Translations under genes and position numbers: made by a program | Notes under the pieces: model-generated | Seen by the model: the letters and a program-made list of their open reading frames with translations, nothing else | Databases searched by the model: none | Told to the model about the DNA's origin: nothing | Part shown: positions 18,084-27,099 of the stretch, in pieces | How positions within the stretch are numbered: position 1 is the stretch's first letter | Layout of the letters: the number at the start of each line of letters is the position of its first letter | Assembly (NCBI RefSeq): GCF_000379465.1 | Contig: NZ_KB905465.1 | Location: 124,001 to 188,000 of the forward strand | DNA: 64,000 bases | Reading direction: 5' to 3' | DNA from: Sciscionella marina DSM 45152 | Lineage (GTDB): Bacteria; Actinomycetota; Actinomycetes; Mycobacteriales; Pseudonocardiaceae

Positions 18084-19298
18084 TCATCCGGCGAGCTCAC
18101 CGAGCTCCCCTTCGCACAGCGCGTCCGCGGAAACCTCGGTTCCGTTGTCCACCAAGGCTTGCAGTGCGTCCCCGTCGTCCCAGAGGTTCACGTTCATCGC
18201 CGCGCGGACGGCTCCCTCGCGCAGCCAGAAGGCGATGAATTCCCGGTCGGCCAGCGATCCGCGCACCACCAGCTCGTCCTTGCCCGGATCGGCCAGCCCG
18301 CGGTACTCGCAGCCGAGCTCGTACTGATCGGTGAAGAAATAGGGCGCGGCGGTGTAGTCGCCCGCCTCGCCGAGGATCGCCGAGGCGGCGTGGATGCCCT
18401 GGTCCTTGGCATTGGACCAGTGCTCCACCCGCACCCGGGTGCCGTATCGCGGATGGTCGTGCGCGGCGATGTCCCCGATGGCGTAGATCTCCGGAACGGA
18501 GGTGCGCAGCGCGGAGTCGACGGCGACCGCTCCCCCGGCGATCTGGATCCCCGCGGCCTCGGCGAGTTCGATGCGCGGCTGCGCGCCGACGGCGAGCACG
18601 ACGACATCGGCGGGCAGTTCGCTGCCGTCGTCGAGCCGCACCGAGCGCACCGCCGCGTCCCCGGTGAACCCTTGGACACTGCGGCCGAACCGGAACTCGA
18701 CACCGTTCTCGGTGTGCAACCGGGTGAACACCTCGGCGATCTCGTCCCCGAGCACGCCGAGCAGCGGAGCAGGCCCCTGCTCGACGACGGTGACGGCGGT
18801 GCCGTGCTTGCGTGCGGCCGCCGCGACCTCGCAACCGATCCAGCCGGCGCCGATCACCACGAGCCGGGCGCCCTCGGTGAAGGTCTCGCGCAGCGCGAGC
18901 GCGTCCTCCAGGGTGCGCAGGGTGTGCAGGCCGGAGAGCTCGATTCCCGGCACGGCAAGGGTTTTCGGCCGTGACCCGGTGGCGAGCACGGCCGCGTCAT
19001 AGGCGTAGCTGCCGCCCGCGGCGTCGAGTACGGTGTGCTCCTCGGTGAGCAGCCGGGTGACGTCGGTCCCGGTGCGCAGGTCGATGTCGAAGTCGCGGTA
19101 GAAGCTCGGCTCCCGCACCCAGTCGGGCTCGTCCGCCTCGCCGAGCAGGATGCCCTTGCTCAGCGGGGGCAGTTCATAGGGCTGGTGGCGCTGCGCGGAA
19201 AGCAGCGTCACCGCGCCGTCGTAATCGCGCTCGCGCAGCTGCGCGGCGGCACTCGCCCCGGCCAGACCGGCACCGACAATGACAATCCGCGACACCAT
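18084..19298 (-). CDS. FAD-dependent NAD(P)H:ferredoxin reductase-type oxidoreductase
   Basis: This is a 404-residue flavoprotein. The N-terminal FAD motif VGAGLAGASAA (about 8-18), the NAD(P) motif VIGAGWIGCEVA (about 150) and the FAD-ribityl motif YAIGDIA (about 280) are all present, plus the C-terminal reductase domain. This is the BphA4/rhodocoxin reductase type that passes electrons from NAD(P)H to a ferredoxin, for instance for a P450. ATG 19298 has CGGAGGT 6 nt upstream. No ferredoxin gene is adjacent. Confidence 0.88.
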   Translation of the reverse strand: MVSRIVIVGAGLAGASAAAQLRERDYDGAVTLLSAQRHQPYELPPLSKGILLGEADEPDWVREPSFYRDFDIDLRTGTDVTRLLTEEHTVLDAAGGSYAYDAAVLATGSRPKTLAVPGIELSGLHTLRTLEDALALRETFTEGARLVVIGAGWIGCEVAAAARKHGTAVTVVEQGPAPLLGVLGDEIAEVFTRLHTENGVEFRFGRSVQGFTGDAAVRSVRLDDGSELPADVVVLAVGAQPRIELAEAAGIQIAGGAVAVDSALRTSVPEIYAIGDIAAHDHPRYGTRVRVEHWSNAKDQGIHAASAILGEAGDYTAAPYFFTDQYELGCEYRGLADPGKDELVVRGSLADREFIAFWLREGAVRAAMNVNLWDDGDALQALVDNGTEVSADALCEGELGELAG

Positions 19299-19431
19299 GG
19301 CATACCTCCGTAGTCGAAATGTCCGCCAATCGGGTGATGAACAAGCAGAACGGTCGCTACTCGCGTCATCCATGCCTTCTGCCATGCTCTCACCTCCGCA
19401 ACGGGACGCAGCAGGGGAAGGTGAACCGACC

Positions 19432-19650
19432 GTGTCGAATCAGTGGCGGCTGCACTATCGGGACATCTCCGGCCGCAAGCGCGAGCTGAAAGTGGTCTCC
19501 GAGCCCTCTTCGGTGACGCTGCTGCTGCCGACCGGCGATCGTGCGACCTTCACCCCGCTCGAGATCGGCAGGCTGCGCGCGGCGCTGCGGGATGCCGCCG
19601 CCGAGGCGACCGCGGCCGCCGAGGCCATCGTGTGGCACCCGAACCGGTAA
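19432..19650 (+). CDS. Small conserved hypothetical protein
   Basis: This is a 72-residue soluble protein, GTG start with GGGGAAGG about 10 nt upstream. The sequence runs from beta-rich (WRLHYRDISGRKRELKVV) to helical and Ala-rich (ALRDAAAEATAAAEA). No known domain is recognised. An in-frame ATG at 19375 would add a poorly coding extension. It diverges from the reductase gene and precedes the YdbS/YdbT pair. Confidence 0.6.
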   Translation: MSNQWRLHYRDISGRKRELKVVSEPSSVTLLLPTGDRATFTPLEIGRLRAALRDAAAEATAAAEAIVWHPNR

Positions 19651-19725
19651 CCATGACGGATGTAATCGGGACGAATCAGCTGTCTGTCGCCACCGGGCCG
19701 GGGCCGGGACGGCATGATGTGCCCT

Positions 19726-20259
19726 ATGCGACCCGCAAACGTTCCCTCCGCGGAGCACAGTAAGCAGTTACGGCTGCGCAATCCGGCCCACCGGGTGAGT
19801 CCGAAAGCCAAGCGCATGTGGCTGGTCGAGGGCTCGATCGGCTGGCTGGTACTGCTCGTGCTCGAGGTCCTCGCGGTCACGCTCGACTGGTTCCCCGGCC
19901 TGCCGACGGCGATCCGGGTGCTGATCCTGGCCGTCACCGTGCTGGCCGCCGCGGCACATCTGACCCTGATGCCGCTGATCCGCTACCGCGTGCACCGCTG
20001 GGAAACCACCGGCGAGGCGGTGTACACCCAGAGCGGCTGGCTGAACGTCGAATGGCGGATCGCCCCGGTCTCACGCATCCAGACCGTGGACACCAAGCGG
20101 GATCCGATCGAGCGGATGTTCGGGCTCTCCTCGGTCACCGTGACCACCGCCTCCGCTGCCGGGCCGGTGCGGATCAAGGGGCTCGACCACGAGATCGCGA
20201 TGTCGCTCGCCGATGAACTGACCGCGACCACCGCGAGCAGCGCGGGAGACGCGACATGA
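19726..20259 (+). CDS. YdbS-like bacterial PH-domain membrane protein
   Basis: This is a 177-residue protein with two hydrophobic segments (about 35-80) followed by a bPH_2 (DUF304) domain that starts at YRVHRWETTGEAVYTQSGWL. The first ATG of this frame is at 19714; 19726 is preferred because the frame start lacks an SD and the family N-terminus is short. It overlaps the next gene by ATGA, so the two are translationally coupled. YdbS/YdbT pairs are membrane proteins of unclear role, in some bacteria linked to resistance to membrane-active peptides. Confidence 0.8.
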   Translation: MRPANVPSAEHSKQLRLRNPAHRVSPKAKRMWLVEGSIGWLVLLVLEVLAVTLDWFPGLPTAIRVLILAVTVLAAAAHLTLMPLIRYRVHRWETTGEAVYTQSGWLNVEWRIAPVSRIQTVDTKRDPIERMFGLSSVTVTTASAAGPVRIKGLDHEIAMSLADELTATTASSAGDAT

Positions 20260-21827
20260 GCGCGCCGCAGGCGGCACCGGAACAGCCCTGGCGACGGCTC
20301 AACCCCAGGATGATCGTGGTGCGCCCGATGCACGACGGGATCACCCTGGTGCCCGTGCTGTTCTTCTACCTCGTCTTCGGCGAGGGTGACCGGCTCAAGA
20401 TCATCCTGTCCTGCGCGGCGTTCGTGCTGCTGCTCGCGCACGGGCTCGCGCACTGGTACCTGACCACCTACCGGATCGATGCCGAACAGGTGCAACTGCG
20501 CACCGGACTGGTCTCGCGCAAACGCCTCTCGGTGCGCACCGACCGCATCCGCACGGTCGAGACCACGGCCAAGTTCGGGCACCGGATCTTCGGCCTCGAA
20601 GCGGTGCGCATCGGGACCGGTCAGCAGGTCAAGGAACACGAGGACGAGCTCAAACTCGACGCGATCACCAAGACCGAGGCCGAACGGCTGCGCCTGACCC
20701 TGCTGGATCGCGGCCGGAAAGCCCGGGCGGCCCCGGAACTCGGCACCGAATCCGCCACCGACCCCACACAACCGGTGCCGCAGCGCGCCGAGGGCACCGT
20801 ACTGGCCAGCATTCGGTGGGCCTGGCTGCGCTATGCCCCGCTCACCCTCACCGGGCTGACCGCCTCGGCCGTGATCATCGGCGTTTTCCTGCGCGCGCTC
20901 AACGAGCTCCAGGTCGATCCGGCCAGCGTCGGCGCCGTCGACTGGGCGGTGGACACCGTGCGGCGCAACAGCATTGTCGTGGATGTGCTGCTGATCCTCG
21001 CCGTACTGCTGGTGATCGTGGTCGTCGGCGGGCTGATCGGTTACGTGGTCCAGTTCAGCAACTACCGGCTCACCCGCGAACCGGACAAGACCATCCGGGT
21101 GCGCCGCGGCCTGATCACCACTCGCTCGATCACCGTCGAGGAAGCCAAACTGCGCGGGATCAGCGTGCGTGAACCGGCCCTGCTGCGGCTCGGCAAGGGA
21201 GCGCGGACCGTACTCATCGCCACCGGCATGAGCAAACGGGACCAGACCCCGCTGCTCGTTCCGCCCGCACCGAAACGGGTCGCGCACGACGTCACCCGGG
21301 ATGTGCTGCGCACCGAACAGCCACCGACGGACGCGAAGCTGCTGCGGCATCCCCCGGCCGCGCTGCGCAGGAGGCTGGTGCGGGCGCTCGCCTTCGCCGC
21401 GGTGATCACCGGCGGGCTCGCAATCGCCGCGGCCGCGGGCGGACTTCCCGCGTGGCCATGGCAGCTCGCGCTGGTGCTCGTGCCGATCTGCCTGTGGCTG
21501 GGCTTCGACCGGTACCGTTCCCTCGGGCACGCGCTCTCCGGGCCGTACCTGGTCAGCCGGTCCGGATCGGCCCAGCGGGACACCACGGCACTGCAGCGCA
21601 CCGGGGTCATCGGCTGGACCGTGCGGCAGTCCTTCTTCCAGCGCCGCTCCGGGCTGGTCACCCTCACCGCGACCAGCGCGGCGGGACGGGGCGCGTACCA
21701 CGTGTTCGACCTGGACCAGGGCGAGGCGACCGCGTTCGCCGAAGCCGCCACTCCGGGCCTGCTCAGCCCCTTTCTCGAACCGGGTGCCAGCGAAGACGAA
21801 CCAGCCGAGTTAGGCTCACCAGCGTGA
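20256..21827 (+). CDS. YdbT-like multi-PH-domain membrane protein
   Basis: This is a 523-residue membrane protein with three repeated units of paired TM helices plus a bPH_2 domain. The domain starts are recognisable as [20 protein letters not shown] (about 70), [18 protein letters not shown] (about 270) and [13 protein letters not shown] (about 430). Together with YdbS it probably forms one membrane assembly. It begins inside the stop codon of ydbS and its own stop overlaps the GTG of orn, so all three genes are coupled. Confidence 0.82.
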   Translation: MSAPQAAPEQPWRRLNPRMIVVRPMHDGITLVPVLFFYLVFGEGDRLKIILSCAAFVLLLAHGLAHWYLTTYRIDAEQVQLRTGLVSRKRLSVRTDRIRTVETTAKFGHRIFGLEAVRIGTGQQVKEHEDELKLDAITKTEAERLRLTLLDRGRKARAAPELGTESATDPTQPVPQRAEGTVLASIRWAWLRYAPLTLTGLTASAVIIGVFLRALNELQVDPASVGAVDWAVDTVRRNSIVVDVLLILAVLLVIVVVGGLIGYVVQFSNYRLTREPDKTIRVRRGLITTRSITVEEAKLRGISVREPALLRLGKGARTVLIATGMSKRDQTPLLVPPAPKRVAHDVTRDVLRTEQPPTDAKLLRHPPAALRRRLVRALAFAAVITGGLAIAAAAGGLPAWPWQLALVLVPICLWLGFDRYRSLGHALSGPYLVSRSGSAQRDTTALQRTGVIGWTVRQSFFQRRSGLVTLTATSAAGRGAYHVFDLDQGEATAFAEAATPGLLSPFLEPGASEDEPAELGSPA

Positions 21828-22438
21828 ATGACCATCTGGTATGGATCGACTGCGAGATGACCGGGCTCGACCTCGGGAACGACGCGCTCATCGAGATCGC
21901 CGCACTGGTCACCGATGCCGAGCTCAACGTGCTCGGGGACGGCGTGGACCTCGTGATCAGCGCACCCGAGGAGAAACTCGAGCGCATGCCCGATGTCGTG
22001 CGGGAAATGCACGCCAACTCCGGGCTCACCGAAGAGGTACGTGCCGCCACCGTCACTCTCGCCGAAGCCGAACAGGCCGTGCTCGACTACATCCGGCAGT
22101 ACGTGCCCGAGGGCAAGAGCGCCCCGCTGGCGGGGAACTCCATCGCCACCGATCGCGGCTTCATCAGCAGGGACATGCCCACCCTCGACAGCTACCTGCA
22201 CTACCGCATGGTCGACGTCTCCTCGGTCAAAGAGCTGTGCCGCCGCTGGTACCCGCGCATCTACTACGCTCAGCCCGACAAGGGCCTCGCACACCGCGCG
22301 CTCGCCGACATCAAGGAATCCATCAGGGAACTCGAGTACTACCGCAAGGCCGCTTTCGTCGCGCATCCCGGGCCGAGCACCGACGAGGCCAAGGCCATCG
22401 CGGCCGAACTCGCCGCCAAACCCCTCCCCGGTGACTGA
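21824..22438 (+). CDS. orn: Oligoribonuclease
   Basis: This is a 204-residue DEDDh exonuclease that degrades 2-5-nt RNAs, including pGpG from c-di-GMP turnover. The acidic residues are visible in WIDCEMTG (Asp, Glu), SIATDRGFI (Asp) and [11 protein letters not shown] (His, Asp). The start is GTG 21824 in a GTGA overlap with the upstream gene. Length and sequence are typical of actinobacterial Orn. The neighbouring tRNA-His is an arrangement also known from mycobacteria. Confidence 0.95.
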   Translation: MNDHLVWIDCEMTGLDLGNDALIEIAALVTDAELNVLGDGVDLVISAPEEKLERMPDVVREMHANSGLTEEVRAATVTLAEAEQAVLDYIRQYVPEGKSAPLAGNSIATDRGFISRDMPTLDSYLHYRMVDVSSVKELCRRWYPRIYYAQPDKGLAHRALADIKESIRELEYYRKAAFVAHPGPSTDEAKAIAAELAAKPLPGD

Positions 22439-22483
22439 GCCCGCGAGCGTTGCGCTAAGCTAGCCGAGCCGCGTGCGGCGATG

Positions 22484-22559
22484 GTGGGTGTAGCTCAGCA
22501 GGTAGAGCACCTGGTTGTGGTCCAGGAAGTCGCGGGTTCAAGTCCCGTCACTCACCCCA
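22484..22559 (+). tRNA. tRNA-His (GTG anticodon)
   Basis: The acceptor stem GTGGGTG pairs with CACTCAC at 22549-22555 with one G-T pair. The anticodon arm CCTGG-TTGTGGT-CCAGG carries GTG (His), the T-arm is CGGGTTCAAGTCCCG, and the CCA end is encoded. A G precedes position 1 (22483) and faces the C discriminator, giving the G-1:C73 pair that is specific to tRNA-His. The island described below starts directly after this gene. Confidence 0.97.
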
Positions 22560-22575
22560 AAAGTTTTTGCAGGTC

Positions 22576-22604
22576 AGAGGGGCACCCGAGGAAGGTGTCC
22601 CTCT
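22576..22604 (+). terminator. Stem-loop terminator after tRNA-His
   Basis: AGAGGGGCACC (22576-22586) and GGTGTCCCTCT (22594-22604) form an 11-bp stem with one G-T pair and a 7-nt loop, 17 nt after the tRNA. No U-tract follows, as is common for actinobacterial terminators. Confidence 0.65.
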
Positions 22605-22951
22605 AGCACCCCGAATCCGTCCCCGCGGTCGGCCGGAGTCGGCCTCCTGGCGAGTAGCAAGCGAGGTCCGCATGGAAACGAGACAGCTGCCTGCCGCCCA
22701 GTGTGATCCAGACCATCAGCGCAACGATGGGGTCACCGGACATTCGATGGTCCAGGACATGCTCAATGGCTTCGGCAGCTGTCGGACGCGAACTCGGCGA
22801 GGCACGCGGCGCACAACTCGTGCCCTGCTCCAGGAGCGGCTCCGCGAGCCACCACAGATCGATATTCTCACCGGACCGAGCATCTGCCCGATCAGACCTC
22901 GGCTCGACGAGATCTTCCCACGGCGATGAACCGTTCCGGTGGAATGCCCCG
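22605..22951. other. Gene-poor stretch at island left end
   Basis: About 350 bp separate the tRNA-His terminator from the 3' end of the ABC-F gene. Open frames exist on both strands but have no SD, no recognisable protein and irregular codon use. They may be remnants of a deleted integration gene. I see no repeat of the tRNA 3' end here. Confidence 0.4.
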
Positions 22952-24625
22952 TCAGTCTCGAGTCAGCTTCCGGTGGATGTCGTGGTGCGCTCGGGTGGCT
23001 TCGCCGCCGAGCCGCGAATACTTGTTGTGTTCGTAAGCGGCGTAGTTGCCTTCGAACCAGAACCACCGTGCCGGATCCTCGGGCGTGCCTTCCCACGCGA
23101 GGATGTGAGTGGTGATCCGGTCGAGGAACCATCGGTCGTGTGTGGCGACGACGACGCAGCCCGGGAAGGCGAGCAACGCCGATTCGAGAGATCGCAATGT
23201 CTCGATGTCCAGGTCATTGGTCGGTTCGTCGAGCAGCAGGACATTGCCGCCTTGTTTGAGTGTGAGCGCGAGGTTGAGCCGAGTGCGCTCGCCACCGGAG
23301 AACAGCCGCGCGGGTTTCTGTTGGTCCGTCCCGGTGAATCCGAACGCGGCGAGATAGGCACGGGACGGGATGTCGACCTTGCCGACGGTGACGTAGTTTT
23401 CCCCCGCCGCAACCAATTCCCAGGCCGTCTTGTCCGGTTCCATTCCGGTACGCTGCTGGTCGACATAGGACAGTCGGACGGATTCGCCGAGCCTGATTCG
23501 CCCCTCGTCGGGACTGAGGACTCCGGCGATCATCGTGAACAGGGTTGTCTTCCCGACACCGTTGGGCCCGATCATACCGACAATACCGTTTCGGGGCAGT
23601 GAAAATGACAGGTCCCGTATCAGGTGGCGCTCACCGAGCGATTTGGATACGTGCTCGGCCTCGATCACCGAGCTGCCCAGCCGCGAACCGGGCGGGATCT
23701 GTATTTCCTCCGGATCCACGGCACGGGCGGTGGTCGCCGCGGACATCATTTCTTCGTATCGGCTCAACCGGGCTCTTGCTTTCGCTCGTCGCCCCTTCGG
23801 GCCCGCGCGGCCCCAGGACAATTCTTCTTGCAGGTGTTTGCGTCGCTTGGCGTCTTTGCGCTGTCGACCGTCCAGCCGGGCTTGTTTTTCGTGTAGGTAA
23901 TTCGAATAGTTACCCTGGTAGATATAGGCATGCCCGCGATCGATCTCGAGAATCCATTCGGCGACATTGTCCAGGAAATATCGATCGTGGGTGACCGCGA
24001 CAACGGTGCCCGGATACGATTCCAGATGTCCCTCGAGCCATTCGACACTCTCCGCATCGAGGTGGTTGGTCGGTTCGTCGAGCAACAGTAGGTCAGGTCG
24101 TGCGAGCAGCAACCGGCACAAGGCCACTCGCCTGCGCTCGCCACCGGAAAGTGAGCGCACCGCCATGTCCGCGGGCGGGCAGCGCAGCGCCTGCATCGCC
24201 TGCCCGAGGCGGGCGTCGAGATCCCAGGCACCCACCTGGTCGAGCCGTTCCTGCAACGCCCCGAGCTCCTCGAGCGCATGCTCGGTCGCGGAGTGCGCCA
24301 ATTGCCCCGTCAGTTCGTGGAACCGGCTGAGCATGTTCCTGGTCCTGCGGACACCTTCTTCGACGTTGCCGAGCACGGTCGTCGTGTCGTCGAGCTGTGG
24401 TTCCTGGAGCAGAACGGCTCTGGTGGCCTCAGGGCTCAGCGTGATCTCGCCGCCGGAGGGAGGATCCAGGCCGCCCATGATCCGCAAGGCGGTGGATTTT
24501 CCGGCGCCGTTGGAACCGACGACGCCGATCCTGGCTCCGGAAAGGAGTGCCAGAGTCACATCGTCGAGGAGCACCCTTCCGCCACGGGCGACCCGAATCC
24601 GGTTCAGCTGGAGAATCGTTCGCAT
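22952..24625 (-). CDS. ABC-F ATPase, EttA-like translational regulator
   Basis: This is a 557-residue protein with two ABC domains and no membrane segments. Walker A motifs are GSNGAGKS (about 37) and GPNGVGKT (about 335). Signatures are LSGGERR and FSGGERT, and the Walker B motifs are LLLDEPTNHLD and LLLDEPTNDLD. A charged linker (DGRQRKDAKRRKHLQ) lies between them. Length and linker match EttA, which binds the ribosomal E site and gates elongation by ATP level. ATG 24625 has GGGAGGG upstream; ATG 24688 in the same frame overlaps the stop of a short leader ORF. The gene is under riboswitch R1. An antibiotic-resistance ABC-F is a less likely alternative. Confidence 0.88.
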   Translation of the reverse strand: MRTILQLNRIRVARGGRVLLDDVTLALLSGARIGVVGSNGAGKSTALRIMGGLDPPSGGEITLSPEATRAVLLQEPQLDDTTTVLGNVEEGVRRTRNMLSRFHELTGQLAHSATEHALEELGALQERLDQVGAWDLDARLGQAMQALRCPPADMAVRSLSGGERRRVALCRLLLARPDLLLLDEPTNHLDAESVEWLEGHLESYPGTVVAVTHDRYFLDNVAEWILEIDRGHAYIYQGNYSNYLHEKQARLDGRQRKDAKRRKHLQEELSWGRAGPKGRRAKARARLSRYEEMMSAATTARAVDPEEIQIPPGSRLGSSVIEAEHVSKSLGERHLIRDLSFSLPRNGIVGMIGPNGVGKTTLFTMIAGVLSPDEGRIRLGESVRLSYVDQQRTGMEPDKTAWELVAAGENYVTVGKVDIPSRAYLAAFGFTGTDQQKPARLFSGGERTRLNLALTLKQGGNVLLLDEPTNDLDIETLRSLESALLAFPGCVVVATHDRWFLDRITTHILAWEGTPEDPARWFWFEGNYAAYEHNKYSRLGGEATRAHHDIHRKLTRD

Positions 24626-24680
24626 GAGATCGATCCCTCCCGGTTGTGCGCGCTTGGTCTGACCGGGTGGCCGGATGGCC

Positions 24681-24734
24681 TCAGTCATCCCGGACTGCTG
24701 GGGAGAGCGGTTCATCCTTGCGTGAAGTGGGCAC
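24681..24734 (-). CDS. Leader ORF (17 aa) between R1 and ABC-F gene
   Basis: GTG 24734 follows an AGGAGG at close SD spacing and reads 17 codons (VPTSRKDEPLSPAVRDD) to a TGA that overlaps the ATG at 24688, which is in frame with the ABC-F protein. The SD is the one predicted to be masked by the R1 riboswitch. The ORF would couple riboswitch control to the main gene. The peptide itself is probably not functional. Confidence 0.5.
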   Translation of the reverse strand: MPTSRKDEPLSPAVRDD

Positions 24735-24755
24735 GACCTACCTCCTGTGTCATGA

Positions 24756-24807
24756 GGTAGGGACCGTTGGCGGTCGGTCACCGCATACCATGGCGGGTCC
24801 CTCCGCC
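24756..24807 (-). promoter_or_regulatory. Fluoride riboswitch R1 (variant)
   Basis: On the minus strand the element reads GGCGGAGGGACCCGCC, a P3 hairpin GCGGT/ACCGC, then CCAACGGTCCCTACC. The loop hexamer GGGACC is exactly complementary to the downstream GGTCCC (pseudoknot). The following CCTACCTC is complementary to GAGGTAGG, which holds the SD of the leader ORF. This is the crcB motif with CAACGG instead of the usual TGATGG, so I call it a variant. A TATCCT box lies 15 bp upstream. It heads the ABC-F gene. Confidence 0.75.
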
Positions 24808-24855
24808 GGTATCGCCGTGTCCAGGATAGCGCATCGACTCTGGAGTCGCGCCGGC

Positions 24856-24885
24856 TTGACTGCCGACTGTGCCTGCGGTCATGCT
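24856..24885 (+). promoter_or_regulatory. Promoter of the R2 unit
   Basis: TTGACT (24856-24861) and CATGCT (24880-24885) are separated by 18 bp. The predicted transcription start is a few bases before aptamer R2. Confidence 0.6.
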
Positions 24886-24896
24886 GGCTTCGTTGT

Positions 24897-24955
24897 AGCG
24901 ATGGGGCTCGCTCATTGCCTCACCGGCCCTGCCGGTGAGACTGATGGCTCCTACT
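24897..24955 (+). promoter_or_regulatory. Fluoride riboswitch R2
   Basis: AGCGATGGGGCTCGCT forms P1. A perfect P3 hairpin CTCACCGGC/GCCGGTGAG follows, then CTGATGGCTCCTACT. The loop GGGGCT pairs with GGCTCC through G-C and G-U pairs. The strand GGCTCCTACT is also complementary over 10 positions (with G-U pairs) to GGTAGGAGCT, the SD of the ORF at 24990. This fits the crcB/fluoride consensus closely and predicts translational ON control. It heads a short ORF, a Nudix gene and an MFS gene. Confidence 0.9.
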
Positions 24956-24989
24956 GGTCTCCGGTGCCGTATCGGGAGGTAGGAGCTGC

Positions 24990-25265
24990 ATGCGGTTGTC
25001 GCGGTACGCGGTTCAGCGCGCCCGCCTGGCCTATGGGGATGATCAGGCCCGCTCTGCTGCGGTGCTCTTGACGGTCGGCACCAGATCCGCCCGGCGGTTT
25101 CCACCCGGCGTACTCGGTCCACCAGTCCCGTGCGCGGTACGGGCTCATCCGCACCGCAAGCCTTCGTGGTGGATGAACGGAACCGGAACACGGTCCTTGC
25201 GGGCAGTTGCCGGGACCATCCGGAAGCGAAAGGAGTGCGATCGTGGTCAACAAGGACGACGCTGA
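24990..25265 (+). CDS. Riboswitch-proximal short ORF, 91 aa
   Basis: ATG 24990 has AGGAG 4 nt upstream, exactly the segment that R2 can mask. The 91-residue product is Arg-rich (MRLSRYAVQRARLAYGDDQA at the start) with no recognised domain and only moderate codon bias. It overlaps the Nudix start by 23 bp. It may be a real small protein or a coupling ORF that carries ribosomes into the Nudix gene. I recognise no homologue. Confidence 0.45.
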   Translation: MRLSRYAVQRARLAYGDDQARSAAVLLTVGTRSARRFPPGVLGPPVPCAVRAHPHRKPSWWMNGTGTRSLRAVAGTIRKRKECDRGQQGRR

Positions 25266-25707
25266 TACCAATCTCCGGTGTTCTGTCGTTGTGTATCGCG
25301 GCGACGATGTTCTGCTCTGCCGGCGGCGTTCGGACTGGGTGCTGCCCGGCGGCACCCCTCGCAGACACGAAAGCACCGCAGCTGCGGCGCGGCGCGAAAC
25401 CGTGGAAGAAGCCGGTCTGCAAGTCGCCCCGACGAGGGTCGCTTTCGTCTTGGAGACGGTCAACACCGCAGCCGGTCACCATCTGGTCGAGATCGTTTTT
25501 CTGGCGCATATGGCCGAACACGGGACGGAACCCGTGCAGCGCGAGGACGGTCTCGTACCGCAGTTCGTGTCACTCGCCGAGCTGCACACGCTGCGCCTGA
25601 GTCCGCCGATCGGCGGACATATCCGTGCGCTGCACCGCCAGGCCGGGGCAACGGGCGCTTACCTGGGTAATGTCTGGCGACCGCAACCAGCCGAGGAGGT
25701 CGAGTAG
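25243..25707 (+). CDS. Nudix hydrolase
   Basis: This is a 154-residue protein. The Nudix box runs from GGTPRRHESTAAAARRETV through EEAGLQ (about residues 37-60) and matches Gx5Ex7REUxEExGU apart from a Thr at the U position. Such enzymes hydrolyse nucleoside diphosphates linked to another group, often removing damaged nucleotides or signalling molecules. GTG 25243 has AAAGGAG 9 nt upstream. It is second in the R2 unit and followed by the MFS gene after 33 bp. Confidence 0.85.
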   Translation: MVNKDDADTNLRCSVVVYRGDDVLLCRRRSDWVLPGGTPRRHESTAAAARRETVEEAGLQVAPTRVAFVLETVNTAAGHHLVEIVFLAHMAEHGTEPVQREDGLVPQFVSLAELHTLRLSPPIGGHIRALHRQAGATGAYLGNVWRPQPAEEVE

Positions 25708-25740
25708 CACGGCCGCCACCTGCGAGACGGGAGCGGACAG

Positions 25741-26982
25741 GTGACCGGTTCTGCTGGAAACCCTGAGCCCGGTGCCCGTGCGCCGCAACGGAAGGGTCGT
25801 TTCCCGCGGCCGCGGCGGTATCCACTGGCGGTGCGGTTCGTCATCGTGGTCGGCGTGATGAGCTTCTTCGCCGATTTCACCTACGAGGGCTCGCGCAGCA
25901 TCCTCGGTCAGTATCTCGGTCTCCTGGGGGCCGGGACGCTGACGATCGCGGTCATCAGCGGGCTCGGCGAATTGCTCGGCTACGGATTGCGGCTGCTGTC
26001 GGGTCCGGGAGCCGATCGGACCGGCTGGTATTGGCCGATCACCATCGGCGGTTACGTGCTGCAGATGTCGGCCGTGCCCTTGTTGGCCCTGGCCACGTCG
26101 TGGCAATTCGCCGCCGTGTTGGTCATCCTCGAGCGGATCGGAAAGGCGATTCGCAACCCTCCCCGGGATGCGATGCTCTCGCATGCCGCCGCGGGAATGG
26201 GCTATGGGTGGGCATTCGGGATACACGAGGCTCTGGACCAGTTCGGAGCCATGATCGGGCCGTTGGTGATCGCGCTGGCCTTGGCGGTCTCCGCCCACGA
26301 CTACCGGCTCGCATTCGCCGTTCTGGCCGTCCCGGCCGCATTGATGCTCGCGTTGTTGGTCGCTGCGCGGTTTCTGTATCCCCGCCCGCAGGATTTCGAG
26401 TCCACGAACACCGCTACGAACGGACCCGGTCATCCGCGCATGTTCCGGGTCTACGTGGTGGCGACGGCATTGGTCGCCATGGGGTTCGCCGATTTCCCCG
26501 TGATGGCATTCCACTTCCAGCAAAACGGTGTGCCGACGGTGATCACGCCGATCTTCTACGCCAGTGCGATGGCCGTGTCCGGGGCCGGTTCCCTGGCGTT
26601 CGGGCGGCTGTTCGACCGGGTCGGGATCGGCCTTCTCGTGCCACTGACCGTGATTGCCGCGGTGTATGCACCACTGGCATTTCTCGGCGGGTTCTGGCCG
26701 TCCCTGATCGGCAGTTGCCTGTGGGGGCTGGGCATCGGCGTGCACGAATCGATCATTCCGGCCGCCGTTGGCTCAATGGTCCCTCCGGCACGACGGGCAT
26801 CGGCCTACGGGATTCTGACAGGCAGCTACGGGATCGCCTGGTTTGCCGGCAGCGTGGCGATCGGCGCCCTGATCGGTGTGTCTTTTCCGGCTGTCGTGTC
26901 GTTCTCCGTGGCAATCCAGCTCGCCGCGATCCCGCTGCTTCTGGTCGTCCGCCGAGAACGGCGTCCTGCCCGAGCGCGTTGA
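25741..26982 (+). CDS. MFS transporter in the R2 unit
   Basis: This is a 413-residue protein with about 12 TMS and Arg-rich tails on both ends. It carries an unusual motif, ERIGKAIRNPPRDAMLS, in the central loop region and the conserved segments GVMSFFADFTYEGSRS and FDRVGIGLLVP. Relatives of this MFS subgroup are poorly characterised. Because it sits in a fluoride-controlled unit it may export a toxic or accumulating metabolite. Fluoride itself is unlikely, since known exporters are Fluc and CLC-F. GTG start with GGGAG upstream. Confidence 0.8.
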   Translation: MTGSAGNPEPGARAPQRKGRFPRPRRYPLAVRFVIVVGVMSFFADFTYEGSRSILGQYLGLLGAGTLTIAVISGLGELLGYGLRLLSGPGADRTGWYWPITIGGYVLQMSAVPLLALATSWQFAAVLVILERIGKAIRNPPRDAMLSHAAAGMGYGWAFGIHEALDQFGAMIGPLVIALALAVSAHDYRLAFAVLAVPAALMLALLVAARFLYPRPQDFESTNTATNGPGHPRMFRVYVVATALVAMGFADFPVMAFHFQQNGVPTVITPIFYASAMAVSGAGSLAFGRLFDRVGIGLLVPLTVIAAVYAPLAFLGGFWPSLIGSCLWGLGIGVHESIIPAAVGSMVPPARRASAYGILTGSYGIAWFAGSVAIGALIGVSFPAVVSFSVAIQLAAIPLLLVVRRERRPARAR

Positions 26983-27099
26983 TCAGCATGCACGACATCC
27001 GCTGCCCCCGATCCCTCATCGATGCGGTGGTGACCGATCGGAGGAGCTCGGACGGCGAGCGAGTCCTGTCCGCGTTGCTCACCGACCGGAACCGAGGGC

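Noticed and set aside
22567-22929. Protein-coding ORFs after tRNA-His
   Set aside because: Overlapping open frames in several phases without SD or similarity; likely high-GC shadows.
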